Part shown: piece by piece, positions 19,531 to 28,213 of the stretch
Layout of the letters: every line of letters begins with the position of its first letter
Position numbering within the stretch: position 1 is the stretch's first letter
NCBI RefSeq assembly: GCF_002797935.1
Contig: NZ_PGER01000001.1
Span: 4,898,001 to 4,962,000 of the forward strand
Source: Flavobacterium sp. 1
GTDB taxonomy: Bacteria; Bacteroidota; Bacteroidia; Flavobacteriales; Flavobacteriaceae
Direction: 5' to 3'
Length of the DNA: 64,000 nt
Position numbers and translations under genes: made by a program
Notes under the pieces: generated by a model
Databases searched by the model: none
The model's input: the letters and a program-made list of their open reading frames with translations, nothing else
Told to the model about the DNA's origin: nothing

Positions 19531-22500
19531 ATGAAATTATTAAAAGCATTTATTTTTTGTGTTTTGTCAGTCTTATTCTCAGTTTATGGGTATGCGCAGG
19601 AAGCATCCATTAACGGAAAAGTGATTGACGAGACGGGGATGCCAATTCCAGGGGCAACCATAGTTTTAAAAGGAACATCATCATCGGTAGCAACAGATTT
19701 TGATGGTAAATTCCAAATTAAAGCTCCTAAGAATGGAGTTTTGACAATCAGTTTTATAGGCTATAAAACTGTTGAGACTGCTATTAACGGTCAAACATCA
19801 GTGCAGGTAAAAATGTATGCTGCATCACAAGATTTAAATGAAGTTGTGGTAGTAGGATATGGTACCCAAAAGAAAAGCGTGACAACAGGTGCGATTTCAA
19901 GCGTAAGAGCCAGAGATCTGGAAAAAGTTCCAAATGGACGTATTGAACAAGCATTGCAGGGTAGAGTATCTGGAGTTACAATAGCCGCCAGTTCTGGTCA
20001 GCCGGGTTCTGCATCAACAATCCGTATTAGAGGTATAACTACTTTTGGCGAAGGAGGAAATGATCCGCTTTGGGTCGTAGATGGTGTGGTTGTAGATGCT
20101 GGAGGCATTGGTTACCTTAATCAATCGGATATTGAGTCTATGGAGGTTCTTAAAGATGCGGCTTCTGCTGCAATTTATGGAACTCGTGCTGCAACAGGCG
20201 TAATTCTTGTTACTACCAAAAAAGGAAAATCTGGAAAAATCACTGTTAATTACAATGGATTTGCCGGAGTTTCATCGCCTGCAAAAAAATTAGATTTATT
20301 AAACTCTACTCAATATGCGACTTTATTAAATGAGAAATCAGTTGCTGGGGGCGGAGCATTAATCTTTTCAGATCCTGCCGCATTAGGTAAGGGAACTGAT
20401 TGGCAAAAAGCTATTTTCAACACAAGCGCTTTTCGTTATTCACATGAATTGAGTATTAGCGGAGGAAGCGATGTTTCAAACTTCTATGCTTCTTTTGGAG
20501 TTCAAGACCAAGAAGGGATTGTTTCTACTGAGATTTCAAATTATAACAAGAAGAGTTTCCGTTTGAATTCGACTCACAAAATATCCAAAGTATTCACTTT
20601 CGGACAGACTTTTGGTTTTACAAGACAAAAAAATGTTGGTATCGGTAATACCAATAGCGAATTTGGAGGCCCGCTAAGCTCTGCAATTAATTTAGATCCG
20701 ACAACTCCAATTATTGAGACAGATCCAGTTTTGGCTAATTCAGCTCCATATAGCACAAATCCTGTAATCAGAGATGCAAACGGTAATCCTTACGGAATTT
20801 CCAGCTTAGTTGGTCAGGAGATGACTAATCCATTAGCGTATACTCAAACAAGACTGGGAGGTTACGGCTGGTCTGATGATTTAGTTGGAAATGCTTATTT
20901 GGAGGCAGCTGTTTCAAAACACTTCAAATTCAGAACAACATTTGGAGGTAAAATGGCGTATTGGGGGAGTCAGGGATTTACTCCAGTTTTTTATCTGAGT
21001 GCTACTTCGAACGTGCTTAAAAATAATTACGGACAAAGCGAAAACAGCAGTTTTGCATGGAATGTCGAAAATATTGCTACTTATTCCAATTCTTTTGGGG
21101 ATAATAATTTAACTGTTTTATTAGGTCAAGGGGCTTATGTTGAGAATATTGGAGGTGGTTCAAGCGCCACAATGTATGGTTTGCCTATTACCAGCTATCA
21201 GGATGCTTCTTTTAACTTTGATATTCCTCAGGCAGATAGAAGCAGCGGTACTTATGATATGACGGAGCATAAATTAACCTCTTTATTTTCCCGTGTTAAT
21301 TATGATTTTAAAGAAAAGTATTTATTAACCGGTATTATTCGCCGTGATGGATCTTCCCGTTTTGGAGCCAATCATAAATTTGGTGTTTTTCCTTCTTTTA
21401 ATTTAGGATGGGTAGTTTCAAAAGAAGAGTTTTGGAAAGAGAATGAGGTAATTAATACTTTAAAAATTAGAGGAGGTTATGGTGTTGTTGGAAATGATGC
21501 TATTCCAAACTTTAGATACCTTTCTTTAGTAGAAGGCGGTTATAACTATTCTTTCGGTAATACAGGTGCAATCACTACCGGTTATGCAAACCTTACTTTG
21601 GATAATCCAGATTTGAGATGGGAAGAAACTTCTCAGGCAAACATTGGGTTTGAATCAAAATTTTTCAATGATCTAAGCCTTACCGTAGATGCTTATAATA
21701 AAAAAACTACAGGTATTTTACGTCCAATAAACATTCCGGGTTATGTTGGGGTTGTTTCAAATCCAACTGGAAATGTTGCTGATATGGAAAACAGAGGTAT
21801 TGAGTTTGAGTTAGGATACAGAAAACAATTGGGCGATTTTAATTTTTCAGCAAGTGCAAATTTAGCTTATTTAGAAAATGAAGTAACCTATGTAGCTTCT
21901 GATTCAAATTATATTACTGGAGATGCGTCTTTCCAATCTATGGGAGCAGTAACCAGAACTCAAGTAGGTCAATCGTATAATTCATTCTATGGATTAAAAA
22001 CAGCTGGAATTTTTCAAAATCAAGCAGAAGTTGATGCTTATAAAAATACTTCAGGCGGTTTAATCCAGCCAAATGCACGTCCGGGAGATTTCCGTTGGAT
22101 TGATACTGACGGCAATGGATCTATCAATGACGATGACAAACAGTTCTTAGGAAGCAATATCCCGAAATACACATTTGGCTTTACATTAAACTTGGATTAT
22201 AAAAACTTTGATTTTATGGCATTTGCTCAAGGAGCATCAGGAAATAAAATTTTCCAAGGTTTAAGAAGATTAGATATCGGAAACGCAAATTATCAAACTG
22301 AAGCTTTGGGACGCTGGACTGGTGAAGGAACATCTAATGATTATCCAAGACTAACATCTAATGATACTAATGGAAACTTTGGTAAGATGTCAGATTTCTA
22401 CTTGGAAAATGGAGATTATTTACGTTTAAAAATAGTTCAATTTGGTTATTCATTACCAGCAAATGTAGTTTCTCAAATAGGAGCAAGTAAAGTCCGCTTT

Positions 22501-22641
22501 TACTTAACAGGTGAGAACTTGTTCACTTTGACTAAATATACTGGATATGATCCGGAAATTGGCGGAGGTGTATTTGGAATAGACAAAGGAGTTTATCCAC
22601 AGGCAAGAACATTCATGTTTGGAGCTAATCTACAATTTTAA
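19531..22641 (+). CDS. SusC/RagA-family TonB-dependent outer-membrane transporter (PUL 2)
   Basis: The 1036-residue transporter is paralogous to the PUL 1 SusC. A signal peptide ends near residue 22 (YGYAQ). The carboxypeptidase-regulatory-like domain contains GMPIPGATIVLKGTSSS. The hallmark LNEVVVVGYGTQKKS precedes the plug (QALQGRVSGVTIAASSGQPG, SMEVLKDAASAAIYGTRAAT) and the barrel ends in LQF. The first 110 residues closely resemble the PUL 1 protein, while the barrel has diverged, which fits different oligosaccharide preferences. susD follows after 15 bp. Import of beta-glucan oligosaccharides is inferred from linked enzymes. Confidence 0.96.
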   Translation: MKLLKAFIFCVLSVLFSVYGYAQEASINGKVIDETGMPIPGATIVLKGTSSSVATDFDGKFQIKAPKNGVLTISFIGYKTVETAINGQTSVQVKMYAASQDLNEVVVVGYGTQKKSVTTGAISSVRARDLEKVPNGRIEQALQGRVSGVTIAASSGQPGSASTIRIRGITTFGEGGNDPLWVVDGVVVDAGGIGYLNQSDIESMEVLKDAASAAIYGTRAATGVILVTTKKGKSGKITVNYNGFAGVSSPAKKLDLLNSTQYATLLNEKSVAGGGALIFSDPAALGKGTDWQKAIFNTSAFRYSHELSISGGSDVSNFYASFGVQDQEGIVSTEISNYNKKSFRLNSTHKISKVFTFGQTFGFTRQKNVGIGNTNSEFGGPLSSAINLDPTTPIIETDPVLANSAPYSTNPVIRDANGNPYGISSLVGQEMTNPLAYTQTRLGGYGWSDDLVGNAYLEAAVSKHFKFRTTFGGKMAYWGSQGFTPVFYLSATSNVLKNNYGQSENSSFAWNVENIATYSNSFGDNNLTVLLGQGAYVENIGGGSSATMYGLPITSYQDASFNFDIPQADRSSGTYDMTEHKLTSLFSRVNYDFKEKYLLTGIIRRDGSSRFGANHKFGVFPSFNLGWVVSKEEFWKENEVINTLKIRGGYGVVGNDAIPNFRYLSLVEGGYNYSFGNTGAITTGYANLTLDNPDLRWEETSQANIGFESKFFNDLSLTVDAYNKKTTGILRPINIPGYVGVVSNPTGNVADMENRGIEFELGYRKQLGDFNFSASANLAYLENEVTYVASDSNYITGDASFQSMGAVTRTQVGQSYNSFYGLKTAGIFQNQAEVDAYKNTSGGLIQPNARPGDFRWIDTDGNGSINDDDKQFLGSNIPKYTFGFTLNLDYKNFDFMAFAQGASGNKIFQGLRRLDIGNANYQTEALGRWTGEGTSNDYPRLTSNDTNGNFGKMSDFYLENGDYLRLKIVQFGYSLPANVVSQIGASKVRFYLTGENLFTLTKYTGYDPEIGGGVFGIDKGVYPQARTFMFGANLQF

Positions 22642-22656
22642 TAAAATTAAAGAATT

Positions 22657-24165
22657 ATGAAAACGATAAAATATAAATACTTTTTTATAGCAATAGCAAT
22701 GATTTCTTTAGGGTCTTGCTCTGAAGATTTTGTGGAGGTAACACCAAAAGGATCTTTTCTTTCGGATAATTATTATTCAAATGAAGGACAGGCTACAGCC
22801 GCACTTGTTGGGGTTTATGATCCGATCAGAAAAAATTCGGGCGGTTTTGAAAATATAATCGCAATGATGAATGCAGGATCTGATGATTTCTATGCAGGCG
22901 GAGGCGGTGCTACAGACGGAGATGGAATTCAAAATTTTTCGAAGCATTCCCTTTCTTCAACCAGCATTCCAGGCAGTTTTTGGAATGACCATTATCAAGG
23001 AATTTTCAGAGCCAATACATTACTTGTAAAATTGCCGGATGTTGATATGTCCGATGCTTTAAAAGCTAGATTTACGGCTGAGTCAAAAGCTTTGCGTGCG
23101 ATTTATTATTTCAATTTGGTGCGTATGTTTAAGAACATTCCATTATTGTTACAACCGCTGACTGCTACGAATATGTATGATGCAGAACAGGCAGCTCCTG
23201 AAGCGGTTTATGCTCAAATTGAAAAAGATCTGACTGAAGCAATTCCTTCTTTGCCTGCATCAGTTCCTGCCAGTACTGAATCTGGCCGTCTTACAAAAGG
23301 TGCTGCTCAGGCTATGCTTGGAAAAGTATATTTATTTGAAGGTAAAAAAACGGAAGCGGCAGCGGTTTTGGCTCAGGTAAACGGTACTCCGGGTGCAGCG
23401 AATCAATATGGAAATAAATTATTGACCAATTTTAATGATTTATGGGTTGTTTCGAATAAGTTCAACACAGAATCGCTTATTGAAGAGTCTCATACAAGTG
23501 CAGGAAATTCTGATTGGGGATTTTGGGGTTCAGGTCGAGATGAAGGAAATTCATTGAATGTAATGGTAGGACCTAGAAGTTATTCAAAACCAGCTGCATC
23601 ACCAGCTCCAGATTTACCGTCAGGATGGAGTTTTAATATTATAACACAAGATTTATATGATGCGCTTAAACCAGATCCAAGATTCGGAGCTACAATATTA
23701 GATGTTAAGGCATTGAAAGCTGCAGGTGAAGCAGATTATATAGGAGGATATCAGGATACAGGCTATTTCTTAAATAAATTCCTTCCTCGTAAAACTGATG
23801 TTCGTACTGGCGGCGGTGCAGCCGAATTAAATTACAAGCAAAATACATATATCATAAGACTTGCCGATACTTATTTAATGGAAGCAGAAGCATTAGGTTC
23901 TGGAACCAGAGCGCAAGCATTGCTTGATGCTGTGAGAGCAAGAGTTGGTCTGCCTTCCGTTCCGGTTACGCTTCAAGCTATCAAAAAAGAAAGAAGAATG
24001 GAATTTGCAGGTGAAGGACTTAGATTCTTTGACTTAGTAAGATGGGGAGATGCTGCTGCTGTTTTAGCCAATAGAGGTTTTAATGCAGGTGTAGATGAAA
24101 TTTTCCCTATCCCAACCAGAGAACTTCAAGGTACTAAATTGAAACAAAACCCGGGCTATAATTAA
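22657..24165 (+). CDS. SusD/RagB-family glycan-binding lipoprotein (PUL 2)
   Basis: This 502-residue surface lipoprotein partners the upstream SusC. The lipobox is SLGSC with Cys 21. Family features are the N-terminal FVEVTPKGSFLSDNYYSNEG, the helical FTAESKALRAIYYFNLVRMF, TYLMEAEALG, and the C-terminal MEFAGEGLRFFDLVRWGDA with EIFPIPTREL and the final NPGYN. It is clearly shorter than and diverged from the PUL 1 SusD (569 residues), so the binding surfaces probably differ. It starts 15 bp after susC and is likely co-transcribed with it. Confidence 0.95.
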   Translation: MKTIKYKYFFIAIAMISLGSCSEDFVEVTPKGSFLSDNYYSNEGQATAALVGVYDPIRKNSGGFENIIAMMNAGSDDFYAGGGGATDGDGIQNFSKHSLSSTSIPGSFWNDHYQGIFRANTLLVKLPDVDMSDALKARFTAESKALRAIYYFNLVRMFKNIPLLLQPLTATNMYDAEQAAPEAVYAQIEKDLTEAIPSLPASVPASTESGRLTKGAAQAMLGKVYLFEGKKTEAAAVLAQVNGTPGAANQYGNKLLTNFNDLWVVSNKFNTESLIEESHTSAGNSDWGFWGSGRDEGNSLNVMVGPRSYSKPAASPAPDLPSGWSFNIITQDLYDALKPDPRFGATILDVKALKAAGEADYIGGYQDTGYFLNKFLPRKTDVRTGGGAAELNYKQNTYIIRLADTYLMEAEALGSGTRAQALLDAVRARVGLPSVPVTLQAIKKERRMEFAGEGLRFFDLVRWGDAAAVLANRGFNAGVDEIFPIPTRELQGTKLKQNPGYN

Positions 24166-24217
24166 AAGCTGAGGTTGGTTCAAAATCCAAATTATTAATA
24201 TTAAAAACACACATATT

Positions 24218-25087
24218 ATGAATATAAAAGTAATATTGAACAGATACATTTATCTAATGTTGTCTATTATAACATTAAGTTCATTAGGAAGCTGCCAGTC
24301 TGAAGATATCGGAGACAATGGATTGTCAGATGTGAATGTAGATCCCTCTTTTACAGTTACAGCTGTAGACGGTTCTGCTAATAAATTTATTTTGACTGCT
24401 CAGACAAAAGATGTACTGGGTTCCAAATGGGACATGGGTGATGGAGCAGGAATGGCTGCTGGTAAAATGACAGAAACTGTTTTTCTTCCTGATGCCGGGA
24501 CTTATACCATTACACATGGTGCTATTGGCCGAGGAGGAATTGTAAAAACTGCAACTAAACAGATTGTTGTAGCTGCTCCGGATCCAGTGGCAGGAAATAT
24601 CCTTAAAGGAGGAAGATTAACTAATAGCGATGACTGGTCTAAATGGACAGTTACAAATCCAGCTTCTAGCGCCAGTATTGTTTTTGGAAGCGGTTGGGCT
24701 ACTTTGACAGCAAGCGGTTGGGCAGGTAACGGAATATATCAGGCAATTAGTGTTGTAGCAGGAAAAAAATACGTAATCGATATGGTTACTTCTTCAACAA
24801 CAGGCTGCAGTAATACTTGGTTAGAAGTGTATTGCGGATATTCTGCGCCAGTAACAGGAACTGATTATTCCGAAGGAGGAAAATTAAGAGCTTTAAGTAC
24901 TTGGGACGGTTGTGCTACAGCAGCTTTTTCAGGGAAAATTTCAGTTGTGGGCTGTAAGCCAGAAAACAATTTAGGAATCTTCACAGCTACTAAGACAGGT
25001 ACAGCTTATCTAGTAATAAGAGGTGGTGGCGAAGATATGAAGGCTGGTATTAAAATTCAAAATATTGAAATGAGACCGTCTTTGTAA
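24218..25087 (+). CDS. PKD-containing surface glycan-binding lipoprotein (PUL 2)
   Basis: This 289-residue lipoprotein has a signal peptide ending SLGSC (Cys 26), followed by the acidic QSEDIGD. A PKD-like domain spans about 40-125 (KWDMGDGAGMAAG, DAGTYTITHGAIG). A C-terminal beta-sandwich (about 130-289) resembles carbohydrate-binding modules of the galactose-binding type (DDWSKWTVTNPAS near its start, AYLVIRGGGEDMKAG near its end). No catalytic residues were seen. It is third in the operon and followed by a terminator, as in PUL 1. Capture of the polysaccharide at the surface is inferred from domain type and position. Confidence 0.78.
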   Translation: MNIKVILNRYIYLMLSIITLSSLGSCQSEDIGDNGLSDVNVDPSFTVTAVDGSANKFILTAQTKDVLGSKWDMGDGAGMAAGKMTETVFLPDAGTYTITHGAIGRGGIVKTATKQIVVAAPDPVAGNILKGGRLTNSDDWSKWTVTNPASSASIVFGSGWATLTASGWAGNGIYQAISVVAGKKYVIDMVTSSTTGCSNTWLEVYCGYSAPVTGTDYSEGGKLRALSTWDGCATAAFSGKISVVGCKPENNLGIFTATKTGTAYLVIRGGGEDMKAGIKIQNIEMRPSL

Positions 25088-25137
25088 TTGTTTTAATTAA
25101 AGAAATTAATTAGTAGTTAGTTAGGTTGAGTTGGTAG

Positions 25138-25172
25138 AATGGCTCATTCTCTATGATTATGGGCCATTTTTT
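25138..25172 (+). terminator. Hairpin terminator between the SusCD/binding block and GH16 (PUL 2)
   Basis: A 10-bp stem with one G-T pair (AATGGCTCAT at 25138-25147 with ATGGGCCATT at 25159-25168) has an 11-nt loop and runs into T residues. It overlaps the region an upstream TTG start of the GH16 gene would have to use, which argues for the later ATG. Confidence 0.8.
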
Positions 25173-25202
25173 AAGTGGAATGTTTTAACGAATAGTAAAA
25201 AA

Positions 25203-26270
25203 ATGAAAAAATATCTTTCTAGAATTAATTTAGTTATTGTGCTGAACTGCTTTCTGTTTATTTCCTGCAGCGGTTCAAATTCAGACGAGCCGGCAGCTGA
25301 AAATAAAGCACCAGAAAACTTAAAAGTTACAGCCACAATTGTTGGGGCTTCAGTGCAAAATCCAAATGGAGATGGAACCGGTGTGGTAAATTTTACTTTA
25401 TCGGCAGCAAATGCAACATCATATAAAATTACTCTTGGAAATGGAGAAACAAAGGAAGTGACAAACGGCAGTTTTTCGTACACTTATACGGCATCGGGTG
25501 CTAATACTTATGTGTTATATGTGTCTGCTTATAATGCTGGAAAATTTGTCAGCACCTCACTCTCTATTACCGTTTTGGTAGAATCCAAGTTAATTTGGTC
25601 TGATGAATTTAATACTGATGGCGCACCAGATGCTTCCAAATGGACTTTCCAAATTTGGGATCCTGGGAATGTTAACAGCGAACTTCAGTCGTATACCAAT
25701 CGTCCTGAAAACACAATTGTTCAAGGCGGTGTTTTGAAAATAAAAGCCATCAGAGAAAAATACGGAAAGGGAGACTTCACTTCTGGAAGATTAGAATCCA
25801 ATGGAAAATTTGATTTTACTTATGGCAAAATAGTGATTAGAGCAAAACTGCCTACTGGAGTTGGAACTTGGCCTGCAGTTTGGATGCTGGGCAGTAATAT
25901 TGGCAGTGTTGGATGGCCTGCATGCGGCGAAGTTGATATTTTAGAATCAGTTGGAAAAGAGATGAATGTCAATCATTCATCGTTGCACTCTCCTGGGCGT
26001 TCAGGAGCTACTCCAGATACAGGAACTATAAACGTACCAAATGATAATACCGAATTCCATATTTATACCGCAGATTGGAGAGCAGGCTATATAAAGTTTT
26101 ATGTAGATGACAAGCTGTATTACACTTTTGTAAATTCAGATAAATTCCCTTTCAACAAAAACTTTTATCTAATTGTCAATTTTGCTATGGGGGGAGTTTG
26201 GGGAGGTCCTGTAGATCCAAATTTTACATCTTCAACTTTTGAGGTGGATTATATTAGAGTGTATAACTAA
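25203..26270 (+). CDS. GH16 endo-beta-1,3-glucanase (laminarinase-like) lipoprotein (PUL 2)
   Basis: The 355-residue enzyme starts at the ATG at 25203, not the in-frame TTG at 25131, because the shorter form gives a proper lipoprotein signal ending LFISC (Cys 22) and the TTG lies ahead of a terminator hairpin. A PKD/Ig-like domain (about 40-120) precedes the GH16 domain, which begins near 130 (LIWSDEFNTDGAPDASKW). The motif GEVDILES gives E243, D245 and E248 in the laminarinase E-x-D-x-x-E pattern. VDYIRVYN ends the protein. Domain layout equals the PUL 1 GH16, with clear sequence divergence around the cleft (for example VNHSSLHSPG against NKIHGTFHYPG), so the two may prefer different glucans. 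Confidence 0.93.
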   Translation: MKKYLSRINLVIVLNCFLFISCSGSNSDEPAAENKAPENLKVTATIVGASVQNPNGDGTGVVNFTLSAANATSYKITLGNGETKEVTNGSFSYTYTASGANTYVLYVSAYNAGKFVSTSLSITVLVESKLIWSDEFNTDGAPDASKWTFQIWDPGNVNSELQSYTNRPENTIVQGGVLKIKAIREKYGKGDFTSGRLESNGKFDFTYGKIVIRAKLPTGVGTWPAVWMLGSNIGSVGWPACGEVDILESVGKEMNVNHSSLHSPGRSGATPDTGTINVPNDNTEFHIYTADWRAGYIKFYVDDKLYYTFVNSDKFPFNKNFYLIVNFAMGGVWGGPVDPNFTSSTFEVDYIRVYN

Positions 26271-26330
26271 GGAACAATTATCTCCAACGGTTGAAACCTT
26301 TGTCTATAGTTAAAGCCTAGATTTTTTTTG

Positions 26331-26466
26331 AATGATGGCAAAAAAGCCCAATCTTTCCTTTTAGCCCCGATTGCAGTGGAAATCCTTATGGCCCGGGGTT
26401 CGGGACATAAGATTGTAACGGAAAGCGGGACGATACTTGCTGAAAAAGCCCAATCTTTCTGCTCCA
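26331..26466 (+). repeat. Dispersed intergenic repeat, copy 1 (type A)
   Basis: The element has conserved flanks (GAATGATGGCAAAAAAGC, TAGCCCCGATT, GAAAGCGGGACGATA, TCTTTCTGCTCC) around a hairpin with arms 26381-26395 and 26401-26414 and loop GGGTT. It matches copy 3 (36921-37054) closely except in the hairpin arms, where the changes keep pairing. It is non-coding and lies between two PUL 2 genes. Confidence 0.8.
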
Positions 26467-26530
26467 AAAATTAATAATTAGCCTTCAGGTTATCAAGAAT
26501 AGAAAATTAAATAACAATAATTCAGAGTCC

Positions 26531-26577
26531 AAAACAGATCATTATCCAGTTTTTGTCGAATTAATTACAAATAAATA
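26531..26577 (+). pseudogene. Remnant of an EEP-family gene 3' end
   Basis: The bases just upstream of the PUL 2 GH30 gene read ACA GAT CAT TAT CCA GTT TTT GTC GAA, that is TDHYPVFVE. With one restored A the frame continues INYK-stop. This matches the last residues of the EEP protein at 15343-16185 (SDHFPVFVEINYE) at both protein and DNA level. No other part of such a gene was recognised upstream, where a dispersed repeat lies instead. It is best read as the tail of a deleted EEP gene. Confidence 0.65.
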
Positions 26578-28041
26578 ATGAAAAAAATACATCAATTAGG
26601 CCAGCTGTTTTTCATAATAGCTTTTTCAGCAATACACATCAGCTGTTCCTCTTCGAATGATGGAGGCGGTTCACCAGATCCAATTCCTACGACACCTCCA
26701 GTAGCAAAAAATGAAGTTGATTTTTGGCTTACGACAGGAAATCAATCAGCACTTTTGAAAAAACAGACAAGTGTTTTAGCTTTTGGGAACAAGGCAAATA
26801 TTTATCCAAGTATTGAAATTAATGAGACTCAAAAGTATCAGACTATTGATGGCTTTGGATTTACATTGACTGGCGGAAGTGCACAAGTGATTAATCAATT
26901 GACTGCGCAGAAAAAGAAAGACTTATTGCAGGAATTGTTTGGTTCAGGCGATAATTCTATTGGATTGAGCTATTTGAGAATCAGTATCGGAGCTTCCGAT
27001 TTGAATGCTGCTCCTTTTACTTATGACGATATGCCAACAGGACAGACAGATATTAGTCTGGCTAATTTTAGTCTGGCTCCTGATATGACCGATTTGATTC
27101 CGCTGCTGAAAGAAATTCTGGCGATTAATCCTAATATCAAAATAATGGGTTCTCCTTGGTCTGCACCGCTTTGGATGAAAGACAATAATAATTTTGTCGG
27201 CGGGAGTTTACAGCCTAAATATTATGAAGTATATGCTCAGTATTTTGTAAAATTCATTCAAAAAATGAAAGCTGAAGGAATTGTAATTGATGCAGTTACT
27301 CCACAAAACGAGCCTTTACACGGGGGTAACAATCCGAGTATGGTAATGACTGCTCTGCAGCAGGCCGATTTTATAAAAAATAATTTGGGCCCGGCATTTA
27401 AATCTGCCAATATTGTTACAAAGATTATTTCTTATGATCATAATTGCGATAACCCCCAATATCCGATTACGATTTTAAAAGATGCCGCAGCTTACCCTTT
27501 TGTAACTGGTTCAGCATTTCATTTGTACGGAGGTGATATCAGCGCACTTTCTACCGTTCATGATGCATTCCCGGATAAAGATGTTTATTTTACGGAGCAG
27601 TATACTTCATCTACAGGCGCATTTGACGGAGATTTAAAATGGCAGACTAAAAATGTAATTATCGGATCAATGCGCAATTGGAGTAAAAACGCACTGCAGT
27701 GGAATCTTGCCAATGACGGTTCTTTTGGTCCTCATACAGATGGAGGATGTACAACCTGTAAAGGAGCAATAACAATAAACAGCAGTGAATCATTGAGCCG
27801 TAATGTCGGGTATTATGCAGCAGCTCATGCGTCCAAGTTTGTGCCTGCGGGTTCTGTTAGAATTGGAAGTGCTGTTGTAGGCAATCTGCATAATGTTGCT
27901 TTCAAAACTCCTGAAGGGAAAAAAGTATTACTGGTTGTAAATGATGGAAATGCTACCGAATTATTTAATGTTAAATACAACGGAAAATGGATTACTACTT
28001 CACTGGAAGGGGGAGCTGTAGGAACCTATATTTGGCAATAG
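26578..28041 (+). CDS. GH30-family beta-glucanase/glucosidase lipoprotein (PUL 2)
   Basis: The 487-residue enzyme has a lipoprotein signal ending HISC (Cys 23) followed by SSSNDGGGSPDP, so it is likely anchored in the outer membrane, unlike the PUL 1 GH30. The catalytic domain starts with TIDGFGFTLTGGSAQVI and includes MGSPWSAPLWMKDNNN. VTPQNEP supplies acid/base E245 and YFTEQY nucleophile E340. A short C-terminal beta domain ends in GTYIWQ. GH30 enzymes of this kind often act on beta-1,6-glucan. The surface location would suit cleavage of long chains or branches before import, an inference from the lipobox. Confidence 0.92.
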   Translation: MKKIHQLGQLFFIIAFSAIHISCSSSNDGGGSPDPIPTTPPVAKNEVDFWLTTGNQSALLKKQTSVLAFGNKANIYPSIEINETQKYQTIDGFGFTLTGGSAQVINQLTAQKKKDLLQELFGSGDNSIGLSYLRISIGASDLNAAPFTYDDMPTGQTDISLANFSLAPDMTDLIPLLKEILAINPNIKIMGSPWSAPLWMKDNNNFVGGSLQPKYYEVYAQYFVKFIQKMKAEGIVIDAVTPQNEPLHGGNNPSMVMTALQQADFIKNNLGPAFKSANIVTKIISYDHNCDNPQYPITILKDAAAYPFVTGSAFHLYGGDISALSTVHDAFPDKDVYFTEQYTSSTGAFDGDLKWQTKNVIIGSMRNWSKNALQWNLANDGSFGPHTDGGCTTCKGAITINSSESLSRNVGYYAAAHASKFVPAGSVRIGSAVVGNLHNVAFKTPEGKKVLLVVNDGNATELFNVKYNGKWITTSLEGGAVGTYIWQ

Positions 28042-28213
28042 GGTATCAAAAAAACAAAAAATGATCACCTTACAGATTATAAAAAAATAACGGCCGCCGT
28101 ATTAGTACAGGCTTACGACTCTGCCTAATGCAATACAGACTTTGGTGTACTAATTTTAAATCGGCTTAACCTCTTTTTCCTAATTTTGATAACATTCAAA
28201 TTTATAGTTAATA

